A stretch of DNA of 64,000 bases. Origin: Maylandia zebra. Lineage: Eukaryota; Chordata; Actinopteri; Cichliformes; Cichlidae. Numbering within the stretch: position 1 is the stretch's first letter; every line of letters starts with the position of its first letter. The translations under genes were made by a program, and so were the position numbers. The notes beneath the pieces are model-generated. The model searched no databases. It was given only the letters and a program-made list of their open reading frames with translations, and was not told where the DNA came from. The DNA lies in the NCBI RefSeq assembly GCF_041146795.1, contig NC_135170.1:22562033-22626032 (forward strand), written 5' to 3'. This document shows, piece by piece, positions 24,816 through 37,700 of the stretch.

Positions 24816-25719
24816 GCTGAGAGCCAAAGAGGCCCCATCTTATCTCAATGACCTTGTAGTACCATATCACCCTATTAGAGCACTTCGCTCTCGCTCTGCA
24901 GGCCTACTTCTTGTTCCTAGAGTATTTAAAAGTAGAATGGGAGGGAGAGCCTTCAGTTTTCAGGCCCCTCTTCTGTTGAACCAGCTTCCAGTTTTATTTG
25001 GGGGGACACTATCTCTACTTTTAAGATTAGGCTTAAAACTTTCCTTTTTGCTAAAGCATATAGTTAGGGCTGGACCAGGTGACCCTGAATCCTTCCTTAG
25101 CTGCAATAGATGTAGGCTGCCGGGGATTCCCATGACGCATTGAGTTTTTCCTTTCCAGTCACCTTTCTCACTCACTATGTGTTAATAGACCTCTGCATTG
25201 AATCATACCTTTTATTAATCTCTGTCTCTCTTCCACAGTATGTCGTTATCCTGTCTTCTTTCTCTCACCCCAACCGGTCGCAGCAGATGGCCCAGCCCCT
25301 CCCTGAGCCTGGTTCTGCCGGAGGGTTCTTCCTGTTAAAAGGGAGTTTTTCCTTCCCACTGTCGCCAAAATGCTTGTCATATGATTGTTGGGTTTTTCTC
25401 TGTATCTATTATTGTAGGATCTACTGTACAATATAAAGCGCCATGAGGTGACTGTTGTTGTGATTTGGCGCTATAAAAATAAAACTGAATTGAATTGAAT
25501 ACATGGATGGGTTGTCATTTTGGAAGTTGCTGTTTGTGTGAAAGACTAGACAATAAACTAATGTTGTTTTTTGCTGAGGTCAAGTCAGAGTTATGTCTGC
25601 TGTTTTCTGCACAACACTGGGTTGTCAGACACAGATTGCATGAAGTTATCAATTTGACTCAATTGCAGGCTGATATTAGACTTAGAAATCCGAAGTTGCC
25701 TATTGTGTGAATGTGAGTA

Positions 25720-25835
25720 TAACGGTCTGTCTCTCTGTGTTGGCCCTGCGATAGACCTGTTCACCCCGCCTCTGGACTGCTGGGATAGGCTCCACCCACC
25801 AGGCAGAGTGACTACAATACCCCATCAGCCTTTTA
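25720..25835 (+). repeat. RTE tail fragment
   Basis: GGCCCTGCGATAGACCTG, CACCCCGCCTCTGGACTGC and GGGATAGGCTCCACCC are the fish RTE/SINE 3' tail in plus orientation. No flanking duplication noted. Confidence 0.65.
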
Positions 25836-26136
25836 CGGCTGAGAGCTCATCAAGAATGATAAAAAAATAATAAAATCATGCCCATATACTTCACTGTAAA
25901 TTTACTATTGTTATCATTTATACACAATTTTTAATAGTCTTCACAGTCTCCTTTTACATCAACAGTCTTGCTGCCTTACGTTTTTGAGGTTGAGATACCA
26001 AAATATGAAAAAAAAAATACTATAATACAAAATGCATTGAGAAATATTTCATACTTTATACTTAAATTAGCCTTTATTACTTACGTGAGGCAGTATCAGT
26101 TTATACTGTAAATAAGCATGAGAGGGTGAACATGTT

Positions 26137-27260
26137 ATGCTTCATATAAAGAACAACAAAATAAACAACAAAATAAACTACCACAGCTATGCAGATGACA
26201 CACAAATATATATCACAATGTCACCAGGAGACCGAGGCCCTGTACAGGCTCTTGGTAAATGCATTGAGGAAATTAATGACTGGTTGTGCCACAATTTTCT
26301 CCAGCTAAACAAAAACAAAACTGAGGTAATAGTCTTTGGCGCCAAAGAAAAACGATTACAGGTCACCAGAGAACTTCAATCTATACACCTAAAAACCACA
26401 GGCGAGAAATTTGGGTGTAGTGATGGATGCAGACCTAAACTTAGAAAAACACATTAAGACAATAACAAAGTCAGCTTACTATCACCTCAAGAATATTTCA
26501 AGGATAAAAGATCTGATGTCTCAACAGGACCTGGAAAAACTAGTCCATGCATTCATCTTTAGTAGGCTTGATTACTGTAACAGCATCTTTACAGGTCTAC
26601 CTAAAAAATCAGTCAGACAACTACAGCTCATTCAGAACTCTGCTGCTCGAGTCCTCACTAAGACCAAAAAAGTGGACCACATCAGTCCAGCTCTGAGGTC
26701 CTTACACTGGCTGCCTGTCCGTCAGAGGATAGACTTTAAAGTTCTGATGCTGGTCTATAAAGCTCTGAATGGTTTAGGACCAAAATACATCAGTGACCTC
26801 CTGACCCAGTATGAACCTTCCAGATCCCTCAGGTCATCTGGATCCGGTCTTTTATCAGTTCCCAGAGTCAGAACCAGACACGGAGAAGCTGCATTCAGCT
26901 TTTATGCTCCTTATATCTGGAACAAACTCCCAGAAAGCCTCAGATCAGCTGAAACACTCAGTTTATTTAAATCCAGGTTGAAGACTCACCTATTCTCAGC
27001 TGCATTTGAATAAAGCACCAAATCCACACTTTTAAGCTTAAATTTCAAAACTTGCATTTAACTACTGATTTTATCTACCGTTCTGGTTTTATCTGTTTTG
27101 ATTTTATATACTGTTTTGTTTGTTTGTTAATTAGTTTGTTTGTTTGCTTGTTTTAATCAATTTTAAATCATGCTTTTTATTTGTTTTTGTTTCTAATGTC
27201 TCTGTAAAGCACTTTGAATCACCTTGTTGTTGAATTGTGCTATACAAATAAACTTGCCTT
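26137..27260 (+). mobile_element. 5'-truncated L2-like LINE
   Basis: Starts inside the RT domain with SYADDTQIYI (catalytic YADD), then NKNKTEVIVFGAKE. A frameshift near 26411 is followed by 200 open codons (GVVMDADLNLEKHIKTITKS ... LKTHLFSAAFE stop). The 3' tail has TGTAAAGCACTTTGAATCAC and ends with the TTGCC repeat. Relatively little decayed apart from the shift. Confidence 0.85.
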
Positions 27261-28724
27261 GCCTTCAACACATCTGTGAATCATTCAGAAAAATGGAAGA
27301 AAATGTTGATGAAAGACTGATATTTATTCTGGTTCTTTAAAAAAAGATGATTTTCCTTTAAAAAAATAAAAGAAAAGAAAACAAACAAAAATAACAACAA
27401 CAAAAAAACAATGCCCCTAAGAGTAAGAGTAATGGGGGTTACAGCCAATTCAGGGACTTATATCAAAGACTTTAAGCATTGAAAATGTATTCACAGAATT
27501 AAAATAACATCTGGTTATAATATTATGAGTAAGGGTGTACAACTGTTTTTAATTTTTATTACTTATATTTTAAAAACTGAACTTGAACAAAAATGACTGG
27601 ACATGGCATTTCAGGATATTGCATTGCATTAAAAACCCAAACAAAAGTATAATTGATTTCTAAGGTAAATTGGGGATTCAGATTGTAAGACACGCTTTTA
27701 GAAATAATGTGATAATATATTTTCATACAAAATACACTCAGTTCTTTTGTGGGGACTCAAATGGCACAGGATACTTGGAAAGACCTGCAACAACAACAAT
27801 GGCTGTTAGGTGTGACAGAGGTGCACCTTAGACAAACTCAAATTCTGTCAACAGCACACTATGTTGTCAAAATATCACAACAGAGTCCACTGATACTACT
27901 ACCAAAACAATGTTCATATAATAATATTTTTTGTGAAGAATAAACATAGACGACAGGTCAGAAAGATTGTAGGGAACAAGAAAGCAACAATTAAAAGAGC
28001 ATGACAAGAAGTGTGAATGTGTCCTTGGAAAAAACCCCCAGAAACTTTAAGTTTTACAAATAAATTTATGACTAGTTGTGTTTTTCATACACAAATCCAT
28101 CTTATCCTAATTCAGATATTGTTTTTAAGAAAACGCACCCTCTGCTGTGGCTCTAATGTATGAAAACCTGTCAAAAACACATATTTGTGTGTGAAAGGTT
28201 GAGATGAAAAACTATTATCTCATAATAAAAAATCTTAAATCAATGGTCTGGATGACTTGTTACCTTTAAATATTTGTAGGTAAATACAATTACAGTTTTA
28301 ATTGTAATTTTAGATAAAATACATTGATGTTCCTTTTAATTACAGGGGAATTACGCGTTAGTTGTGGGCTGTATTATAAAGTGTTGCCATGTTTTTACCT
28401 TCTGTGATAAGTAGACTGATTTTACATGTACTGAAATGTACTATATAATTGTCATTGTCATCTGAATGAACCATAACTAAACTCATGAAATAAAAGCATT
28501 AAAGTAGATCAAAACATATATGTAGAGTGATGTGAATCTCTTTCAGTTTTTCCTCCAACTTCTCTGCTAGCCTCAAGATTTAAAACATTAAAAGAGACAG
28601 ATGTCTTACAGAAATAAAAATCCAGAATCACTTATGACATTCACAAAATCAAAGTCAAATGTCACCAAAGACCAAATAAAAACAACTGAAAAGGATTGAG
28701 ACCAAATCGGATGTTTTCTTTGTT
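27261..28724. other. Spacer downstream of copy B
   Basis: AT-rich sequence of about 1.46 kb between a LINE 3' end and the stop codon of copy B. It should include the copy B 3' untranslated region and polyadenylation signal. An ATGAAATAAAAGC motif at 28485-28497 is on the plus strand, so does not serve it. No gene or repeat family recognised. Confidence 0.5.
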
Positions 28725-31700
28725 TTAAACAGCACTTCCTCTGGTAAGACCTGTTTGTGTCCAGGCTTCTGCAGTTACTACCTGGTCAGCAACTCTGAAA
28801 CATTAAAAAAAGAGAGCAAAGGTTTGACAATAAACAATAACCAATGAACATAATATAATTTCTACATTTTTAAAATCGTAATATTGCTTGTAAAACTCCT
28901 CACACTAAAGAATACTAATGGCTATAATTAGTTTAAATGTTGAATTGCAGATTCCCCTAAAATGGACTCATTGCAGCCTCTGAGCTGATCATCATACTTT
29001 GGCTTAAAATAATTGTTAACATTGTTAAGAGCAAAAATTATTTATTTTTTGTAAAATTTTTAATATTTAATGTAATACCATTGATAACATATTAGGAGTT
29101 ACCCAGTAAGGGACACTTCATCATCTGGAGTGCCTGGAAGTTCATCATAATGTTTCTTCACCATATCAAGCTCTGTTGAAACATCTGAAAAACAAATTTG
29201 AATTTTTATGAATCAGTAATTTATAAGTTAATTTGAAAAACAGATAAATAGTTACACAGACGAAGTTATCAGGTGCAAGATTGCAAAGATAAAGAGAAAA
29301 GGACGGAAGCATTATCAAGCACTTGGAACCGATGTAATTACAGCAAACTGTCCTGTTTACCTGGGAGTGAGCTCCCATCAGTCTTGAATGAAAGTTCAAA
29401 GGATTCCTTCATAGTAGTCTCCAGAATCTCAAGGATGTCTCTCTAATTTAAAAAAAAAATGTATTCACTTATCACAGATCAAATATTGTATTAAAGTCAT
29501 ATTAAATTACATTTAGAAATTTCTCAGACTTGATTTAAAACATAAATGGAAACATAACTTTTTGTATAAGTCAATTCCAGTTAAACACAGAAAAAGCCTT
29601 CAGGTGAGCTATAACAAAATACGGTCATAATATTTCTTCATAAAACAGGACAAACCCTTAAACTGCGTAACTTCTCCAACATGGTATTTTTTGCCTGCTC
29701 AAACATGTCCTTTTTTGAGTGCACATGGTTCTTAATAGTCTCCCTCATGTTGTACAGCGTGTCTTTTCCACTAAATTCTGCAGCCTCTACAATAAGACAG
29801 AAAACTCCAATCAGATTTCTCTTGCTCAATAATGATAAATATAAATATGTGTTTTAGTGCCAAGTTGTGAATAATATTATCTCTTACTCTTGTAGCCTTC
29901 TTCCATAATGTTCTCAATTGTCTCTGTCAGACTGCTGTAGACTTTTTTCTTCTGTTCCCGGATCATTCTGTTCAGTTTTGCCTTAATTTTTTCTTCCTTA
30001 GACACAAAACATGAAATACAGATGAACGTCGTTTTAAATTACATCAAGCTATAAAACTAATTTTTCATTTTTTCCTTTTACTGTACTTTACTGTTTGAAT
30101 TGATGTATAGGAAAGTTTCATCTCTTACCTCTGTCTTGAGAAATCTGAGCTGCAGTTCAGTATTTTTGTACTTTTCAATCAGAGAATCAGTGTTAAGAGA
30201 AAAACTCTTGATGACTCCGTTGAATGCTCCACATTCTGAGTCATTTCTAAAACATGTAAACATTGTGGTTATTAATGGCAGAGTTGGCAAGTTTATATTT
30301 GAAAATTGTGATATGTTATAAATTACATATCTTGAATAATATTATGTGACTGTTTAGAACTTGTCTTTTCTTACGGGAAGGTCTTTCTGAACTCTTCATC
30401 AATGCTGTCAGTCAGGCATGAAGCCAACATCATGTTAAGGTTAATTAGGGTCTTGTTCTTTGGTTTGTGGACGCCACCATTCTCAACGACACACTTCAGT
30501 ACCCTGTGAAAAGCACCACCCTTCTTTCCCTAAAACAAAAAAGAAAACGGAATTATTTAAATACATACTCCTGTAAAACCTGTTGTTTTGTTACACCTAG
30601 ATTTAAAATACATACGTGATACAAGAAGTTCTTGAGTTTTTCTCCGTATGAACGTTTGGATTTCTCAACGCCATCATTAAGACATTTTTCAAAGGCCGTA
30701 ATGGTCTCTTCCATTTCTTTGTTGATATTTGCTAGTTGAAGGATCATGTGTCTCTCAAGTTCTGAACACACCTCACCTTTTTTATCATCCTGAAAAATAT
30801 TTGAAGGAATAAAACTATAAAAAAAAAATACTTATTATTTCTTATAGATCTATAAACTCCACTTGGCTTTAAGTCACTCTACTATAAGTAAAACAGAACG
30901 GCAAAAATACAATCAATTGATCACTTAATAACCTATAAATTAATACATAAAAAAACACAATAAGAAACACAAAGACATTTGATAAATCCCAACATGTAAG
31001 AGAATGTTGTTGTGTATCTTTTACTTGAACTTACCACTCCTCCGGAGTTGGCTCCTTGAATCAAAGCAAGAATCCCATAAGCTCCACTCACATAGTTTAC
31101 TATCTCAGAGTGACAGTCATTGAGCTCTTGCAAAAATCCCTGAAGTTTGGGTATTTCTGTTAAGAAGAAATTTCAGTGCCACAGTTTGAAATTACGTACT
31201 ATAATTCAAATTAAATAATTCTTCTTTCAGTCAGAGCAAACTAAAACAACATGTGCATCAAGACTTCACCTACCAGTCTCTTCTGGACTTAGATGCTTCC
31301 CTTTTAGGAACTCTTTGGAGCTCACTGTGAACACTTTGAAACTGTCGTCAGTGAAGTGTTTCTGCGGAAAAATGATTTAATTTTAAAGCATCTTTGCAAC
31401 TGTGGAGAGTCTGTATTATTTTCTGTCAGCCTATAAAACTCACCTTAATCTTGCTTCGCATGTTGAATTCTTTCCTTACTCCATCCTTGGCTTGCAGGTT
31501 TCTCATTACTATTCGATCATGGATATGAGCTCGTGAACTACAAGAAATGAGCATATCTGTACTGTTACCGTCATCACTATTATCATCACCATCACCATCA
31601 TTAATTTGGGGCAGGCTGGGCGGTTTTGATTTATTCTTGGCCTTTAGGTGAAAATGTGGGAACCAAGCAGAGCTTTGCCTGACTTTTGCACACCTGTAAC

Positions 31701-34700
31701 TCTTTGTTAACACATAGATTGTATTTAAAGACTGGCTGTGGCAATGTTTCTCTGCCTGATGGTGCTGGTACTCCAGTTTGTTGCCTTCTATTTTTAAATG
31801 TCTGGTCTGGTTAATATCCTCTCATACTCCTACTTGCTAACTTGGGTTGTCAGAGCCTCACACCAAAATACTTACCTGTTCACTACAGTCTCCGTCTTTT
31901 TTCCTTCCAGCCAGTCATTGAGTACTCTCTCCCAAACCACCACCTTAGGGTGGTGCTCTCCACTAATTCACCAGTTCATTGTATACATTTGTTTCATTAA
32001 AAATAAACCTATTGAGCTTCAGTTGTCTGCTTTGCGGGTCCAGTCATATATGATTATATGGCTTTATTTGCTTAATGTATTTATTTTGACTGTTTAAAAA
32101 ACAAACTCGCAAATATGGGAGTTTGCATGGAAAATGTACTTACAGATCATCAGAATCATCAAGAAGATCAGACTTGGTGCAGATAAAGTGAATTTGCTGA
32201 CATTCGCCACCATTTCCAATCAGACTACTGACACTTTCCAGGATCTCCCAGGCTGCTTTCTCACATGCTGCTCGATTAATGTCAGTCACAATCCACACAG
32301 TGGAACAATCTCCAACTATCTGAAAGGAGAATAACATGTCTCAGTGCTTCATTGAAAGATGACTGTTTACAGACAACACAGTATAAGCAAAGAGCAGTAA
32401 ATGTGAATTACCCCTTTCCACATCTGATCTCTGCTCTTGTTACAGTCGTCATTTCCAGGAAGGTCCACAAGTGTGACATGCTGGAGAAGAGACTTGTTTG
32501 GCACCCTGACAGTCACACACTTCACTAGTGGCCAAAACCACTTTTTTCCTTCATTGCCTTCTCCTTGTTTTGAATCACTTCTTGTGTACTTGACACATTT
32601 TGCAGAAAGTTCATTAGCCTGCAATAAATAATAAAAGCAGTGCAGTTTAATTTTAATCCTACAGTTTAAGTGCTTTACAAAAACCATTAAAAAGTCCGTG
32701 ACATAAAAAAAACTTAAAGAAATTGGATCACTAAAAAAAAAATATATATATATATATATTTTTAATCATTTTATTTTTTGCTTTTATATTAAACACAGCA
32801 TGCTTATACAGATTCAACTGAGGACAATTACTACATTTAGCATTTGTGAACTTATAAGGAAAAAAGAAAAAGGAGAAAAAAGAGGAAGAAAAAATTATAA
32901 CAACATTAACTAAATAAAGAGTAAAATAAAATAAGAAAATTCGCACAGCGTGTGAGGCATGAATTATGATCAGTTAATTAAGAATTCTAGAAATGGCTAC
33001 CAAATCGTACAAAAACTCGCCAGTTTCCCCTTTCTATCAAATATTATCTGTTCCACCCTGGCCACAGACACCATCTCATTAAACCACCTTTTAAAACACG
33101 GGGCCGAAGAAGACCGCCACTGTAAAAGAATAAGTTTCTTTGCAGCCAGCATACCCATTGTAATTATCTGTTTTTGTGAAAAGGAAAAACAGATTCGATT
33201 GATGCAAATGATCCAATTATAGCCAGTGTACCATCAAGTGGTACTTTTTTCCTAAATTGGTTTGAAAACCACGTAAAAATCTGGCTCCAAAAAGCTTTAA
33301 AGACAGGGCAATGCCAAAATAGATGTGCAAGGGAACCTTCGTCAATTTTCGATTTAAATGATCAGATTGTGTCATGTACAAGCTTCCCCTTGCGTTATAT
33401 TGGATCAAGACTGAGGAGAAATTCAGGTCATGTGAAACCCTTTTTAAAACAATCAACCATTTGATAGTTTTGAGTAAGTCTCTAATTATCATTCGACAGA
33501 CAGAAATAAAGAAAGAAAAAAACTGTTTTTGGTGTTTTGTGTTTTTTGGACTTTTGGATCTATGCTGCATTTTGTTTTCAGAAGTGAGATGTGTTTCCAA
33601 TTCGTAATCTTTTGTTAATTTGGTCAGTTCCCTTTTGTGTCCAAGATGTCCTAGTTTCACCTGTGTCCCCTTCCCAGCATCCCCAGTGTGTAGACTATCA
33701 TGGCTGTCTGTTATAGTAGCAATATGAGTTTGTCTTACTGATTCACATCTCAAAATCTTTCGCCTGGATTGGAGAAATTCTGGAATTTCTTTGAAATATT
33801 TGTTCTCCATGAGGTTTTCAGAGGACTTTTCTTTCCATTCTTCTCCATAAAGTGCTGTCAGCTTTTCAACAGCATCACGATAATCATCGTCTTTCTTGTC
33901 CTGATCTTCATTATTGTCAAGAAACTGACAAAATGACCACAACTCATCTTTCCACTCCTACAAAAATAGATGACAAGCCATTTATTGGAGGCATGTACCC
34001 AGCCTTAAGCTCCAAGAACTGCACTATAACAAATGATTTAGTTTTAAGTACAAATCAAACTTTGAGAATTCATTTTACCTCCTTTGTGATGAACTCAATT
34101 TCTGCTTCATACTTTGTGCTACGTGTGTTAGCTTCCACTTTGATCATGACTGAGGTGCAGGCATTGATGCTTCCTGAGGGTAAAAGATTCTTCTCTTCAA
34201 TGATGGCATTTATCAAAGAGCTCTTTCCAGCCCCAGTTTTACCAAAGACACCAACCAGCTCCCTCTTGTCTGTCTCCAAATCACTGATCTTTTTCCTGTT
34301 GAACAAGATTTTAAAGATGGGTTAATTGATTCAGTCATGAAAACATTTTTAAGCATGCTTCAAAAGGTTTAAAAGAGAGTTTTGTTATTTTTAATAGTAA
34401 TCACTACTAGGTATTTCAGTTTTATAGACTCGCTCAACTAATTGTTTACTGTATGTTGTTTTGATCTACACCTTTTTTGTGTCAGCTAAAGTGAAAATGT
34501 TTCCTTCAAGAGTTGGTAGATACCGGGAACAGGAAAAAAAATGTAGCTAAGTCACCAAAACTTCCTAAAAATATCAGTCTTTGTTGGTCTTAACTTGGAA
34601 AGTTTTAGTTTACTACCGAATCATTCCGTCATCTATAATTGTGCGGCTGTAAGTCAAAAGTATGATGTAAAAATAACTAAACAAAGTCAAAGGAGCTTGC

Positions 34701-37700
34701 AAAGAAAAGCGTCTGGACTTCTTTAAGTTGCTTGAAGACGTTTCACCTCTCATCCGAGAAGCTTCTCCACTTCTCGGATGAGAGGTGAAACGTCTTCAAG
34801 CAACTTAAAGAAGTCCAGACGCTTTTCTTTGCAAGCTCCTTTGACTACGATGACCTGGATGACTGAGAACCTTCACAGACAACTAAACAAAGAACCAACA
34901 CGTCAAACAGACTGACACAAGAAACTAATTGGTGACTATTGAACCAAAAGGGTTCATGTTCAGGCAGCACGATGGCATGATGACACTGTTGTCTCACACC
35001 ACCATCTGGTTGGGGGCATTTTTGTTTTGAGTTTACGTGTTCTCTCTGTGTTTGCCTCGGTTCTCTCCAGGTACTCTGGCTTTCTCCAACAGTCCAAAGA
35101 CGTGCAGTTAGTGCATTTAGGTTAATTCATCTCCATGTGACTAAATTACACATAACTAGCAGCTTCTGAGGATGTTTTACAGATATTTTCTGCATTTTTG
35201 CTTTCTTTAAAAACAAACTCTCTGTGATTTGTTAGTGAAACTGTCACACAATCAGGAGTGGAACCAGGCCCATACATTACAAAATATGAAAAAAATTAAT
35301 ACTCACTTCAAGAAAGCACTGAGTTTGTCTTGGTCATTTAGTCTGGCATGTACAAATGTCATGATGCTTTTCACATCAGACAGTATGATTGATTCTGTGG
35401 ACAAAAAAGTAAAAAACTATTTAGAAGGAATTATAGACTAGAATAACCAGAAAATGTAAAATCTCATGTTAAAAAAACAAACGTGTGTGAATCAGGATCA
35501 TAATATGACCACTTACCAATCATACTTAGTATACCATGCATCATGTGACTGTTACATTTTGACAACAGGCCAAAGAAAAAGTAATTTCTAGCATCAAAGA
35601 TGAAACTGGCATGTTGGGAAAATTGTGCTGCACAGAGGTTTAACCCTATAGTGGCTTAAACTGTGACACTGTTTAGTAAGAAACATAAATACCTTCAAAT
35701 CCTGGCATAGACTGACACTGTCGCTTAGCTGGTGACTGCAACCTGCTGGCATCACTTTGAAGGTCTGATTTTCTCTTTCCTGATTGGATAAAAACAACAA
35801 AAAATAATAAGAAAAGAAAAACGTCTTTCTCTCAGTAAATCTATTCTTAGTAAAGTTATGTAGATTGCAAAAAATATTGGTGCCTTTAAAACACAGAATA
35901 ATATGAGATGCAATAAATACGATGCATGTGTCTCACCTGTATCACTTGTGGATGGCAAGACCTGAGGATGAATATGAGTTATACAGGAAATTATTACTAT
36001 TTGCATTGGCATTGCTCTTTAACAGCATTTAAAGGACACTAATGTACAAGTTCTCCATGTTTTCAACTAGCAGACTGATGAAGAGTACATTACGCCCTCC
36101 CATTACCCTCTTCTTATGCTATGAGACAATTCTTTTACATAATTAAGTTTTGGTGGCAGATTTCTGTTCTCGTGTATTAATCACATGTTTAATCATATCA
36201 CATTAGTAATAGTAATATCACTTTAGTATAGCAAGAGCACTCCTGTCACTTAGTTGTATGCATGTGCACTAGAAATGAGCCCTGTGCTCTACACACACAC
36301 ACTGACACAGTGGGGCCATTGTTAGTTCATGGGAGACATTAAACAGATAGTGAGACTCCCTCTCCTTTTCAGGGATGTAAATCTTTAGGTGACGGTTAAG
36401 CAGAAAGCAAGGTTATAATTCTCTCTGAGAGGGAGAGGGTTTTAAGCATGAGGCTGATGGTATAGCCTCCCCGTGAGAGGGGCCAACATGTAAGAGTTTG
36501 TGGAGTGTCTTTGTCTGTCTCTGGGTATATAAGATGTAAGGGCGGTGGCCACGATTCAGAGATGATCCTAGTGGTTTGGCTGGGATGCTTCTATCCACAT
36601 TGCAATGTGTTTATTACACCCTTTTCAAAACGCTCAATGGGTGTGTTGCAGGTTATTGTCAAAATTTCTACAACAAAGTCCCAGTCATGAAGACCTACAG
36701 AGACGGTTAGCGAACCCCTAGCTAGGGCAAAATGTATATTTCCCAACCCAACCTATGAATTAGGTTTTTAGATTCAGTCATTTATTGGTTTCTGTAGAGA
36801 GTGGTCAGTTTCTATAGACCAGAGGATGGCGCTTTACTTTGTCTCAGGTAGTTGGCCTAAATGTCTGAAATTCAGTATAACCCTTACCTGAACCACATCA
36901 GCTGCTTCTTCATGCTCCTGTTCACACTGCAGATAAAAGTGCAAAGCAGTGTTTAATATTAACCTCTTAAACGTGTATTAAAATTGTATTTGTCATATGG
37001 ACATTTAAGAACATTTCCCTTCACATTTACTTACTTGAACAGAATTGACTGTTTCCCGATTTGAGTTTTCTTCTTCCTACAACAGTAAAATCAGTTCAAA
37101 TCTATATTAGTTAAGAATTAATAAAATTACTCTACAAATAATTACTGCCAGTGAGACGCTGTCGAACACCAGTGGGTCATTTGGTGTTCCCTCTCCATGG
37201 TAGACTATCACTTCTTGTTCCAACGCAGAGTGGTATTTTTGTGTAGCTTATCTGTGTAGCCAGTCTAATTAAAAACGTATAGATAGCGTATTTCATAGTG
37301 TTATCTTCATGCACTCTGTGTATTCACTCACTAATTATAGTCACAGTATTCACTCACTGTGCCATCAGGGATTCGCTAGCTTAGCTTGGCCTGTAGCCAA
37401 CTCACTAGCAGCATGGCCCTTTCACCTGTACCTCCTGCACTTTCTTGCTCATTGTGTCAGATTACTTTTGTTACTTTTGTGCTTAATTACTCCTTAGCCT
37501 CCTTTAGCAATAATGATACTATTTGTAGACTATTTGCAGCTCTGGAGGCCAGGATCACAGAATTGGAGACTCTGCTTCGCACCCTTAAACATCCCATAGC
37601 TAGCAAGGCCCCTTTAGCCCAGCAAAGCAGTGTTTAATATTAACCTCTTACTACTGTTTCTTGATTTCTTGATTTGTGTTTATTTCTTCCTAGCACAACA

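Larger units (their letters stand above)
23250..25500 (+). mobile_element. L2-like LINE, degenerate, with two nested insertions
   Basis: Pieces in order along the plus strand: RT start at 23345-23615 (VPSFKHAEE..., KLLEKV..., FQSGFQKQHST); RT end at 24060-24300 (STLDYCNSLLPGS, QLIQNAAARVLTGTRK, LTSLHWLPVKSRVGFK); C-terminus at 24816-25140 (PYHPIRALRSRSAGLLLVPR). A 3' tail ends at GGCGCTATAAAAATAAAACTG near 25495. Many stops and shifts. A Penelope-like fragment and a minus-strand LINE tail interrupt it. Confidence 0.75.

Noticed and set aside
33217-33942. A 241-codon minus-strand frame through the copy B exon 33739-33957
   Set aside because: Only the first 73 codons are the gene's exon; the remainder reads through a consensus donor (TCA|GTAAGA) into intron and an inserted L1 tail.
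34686-34845. An RNA gene or microRNA precursor hairpin
   Set aside because: The perfect 76-bp stem is explained by an inverted retroelement insertion with a target duplication; no loop or stem features of a miRNA.
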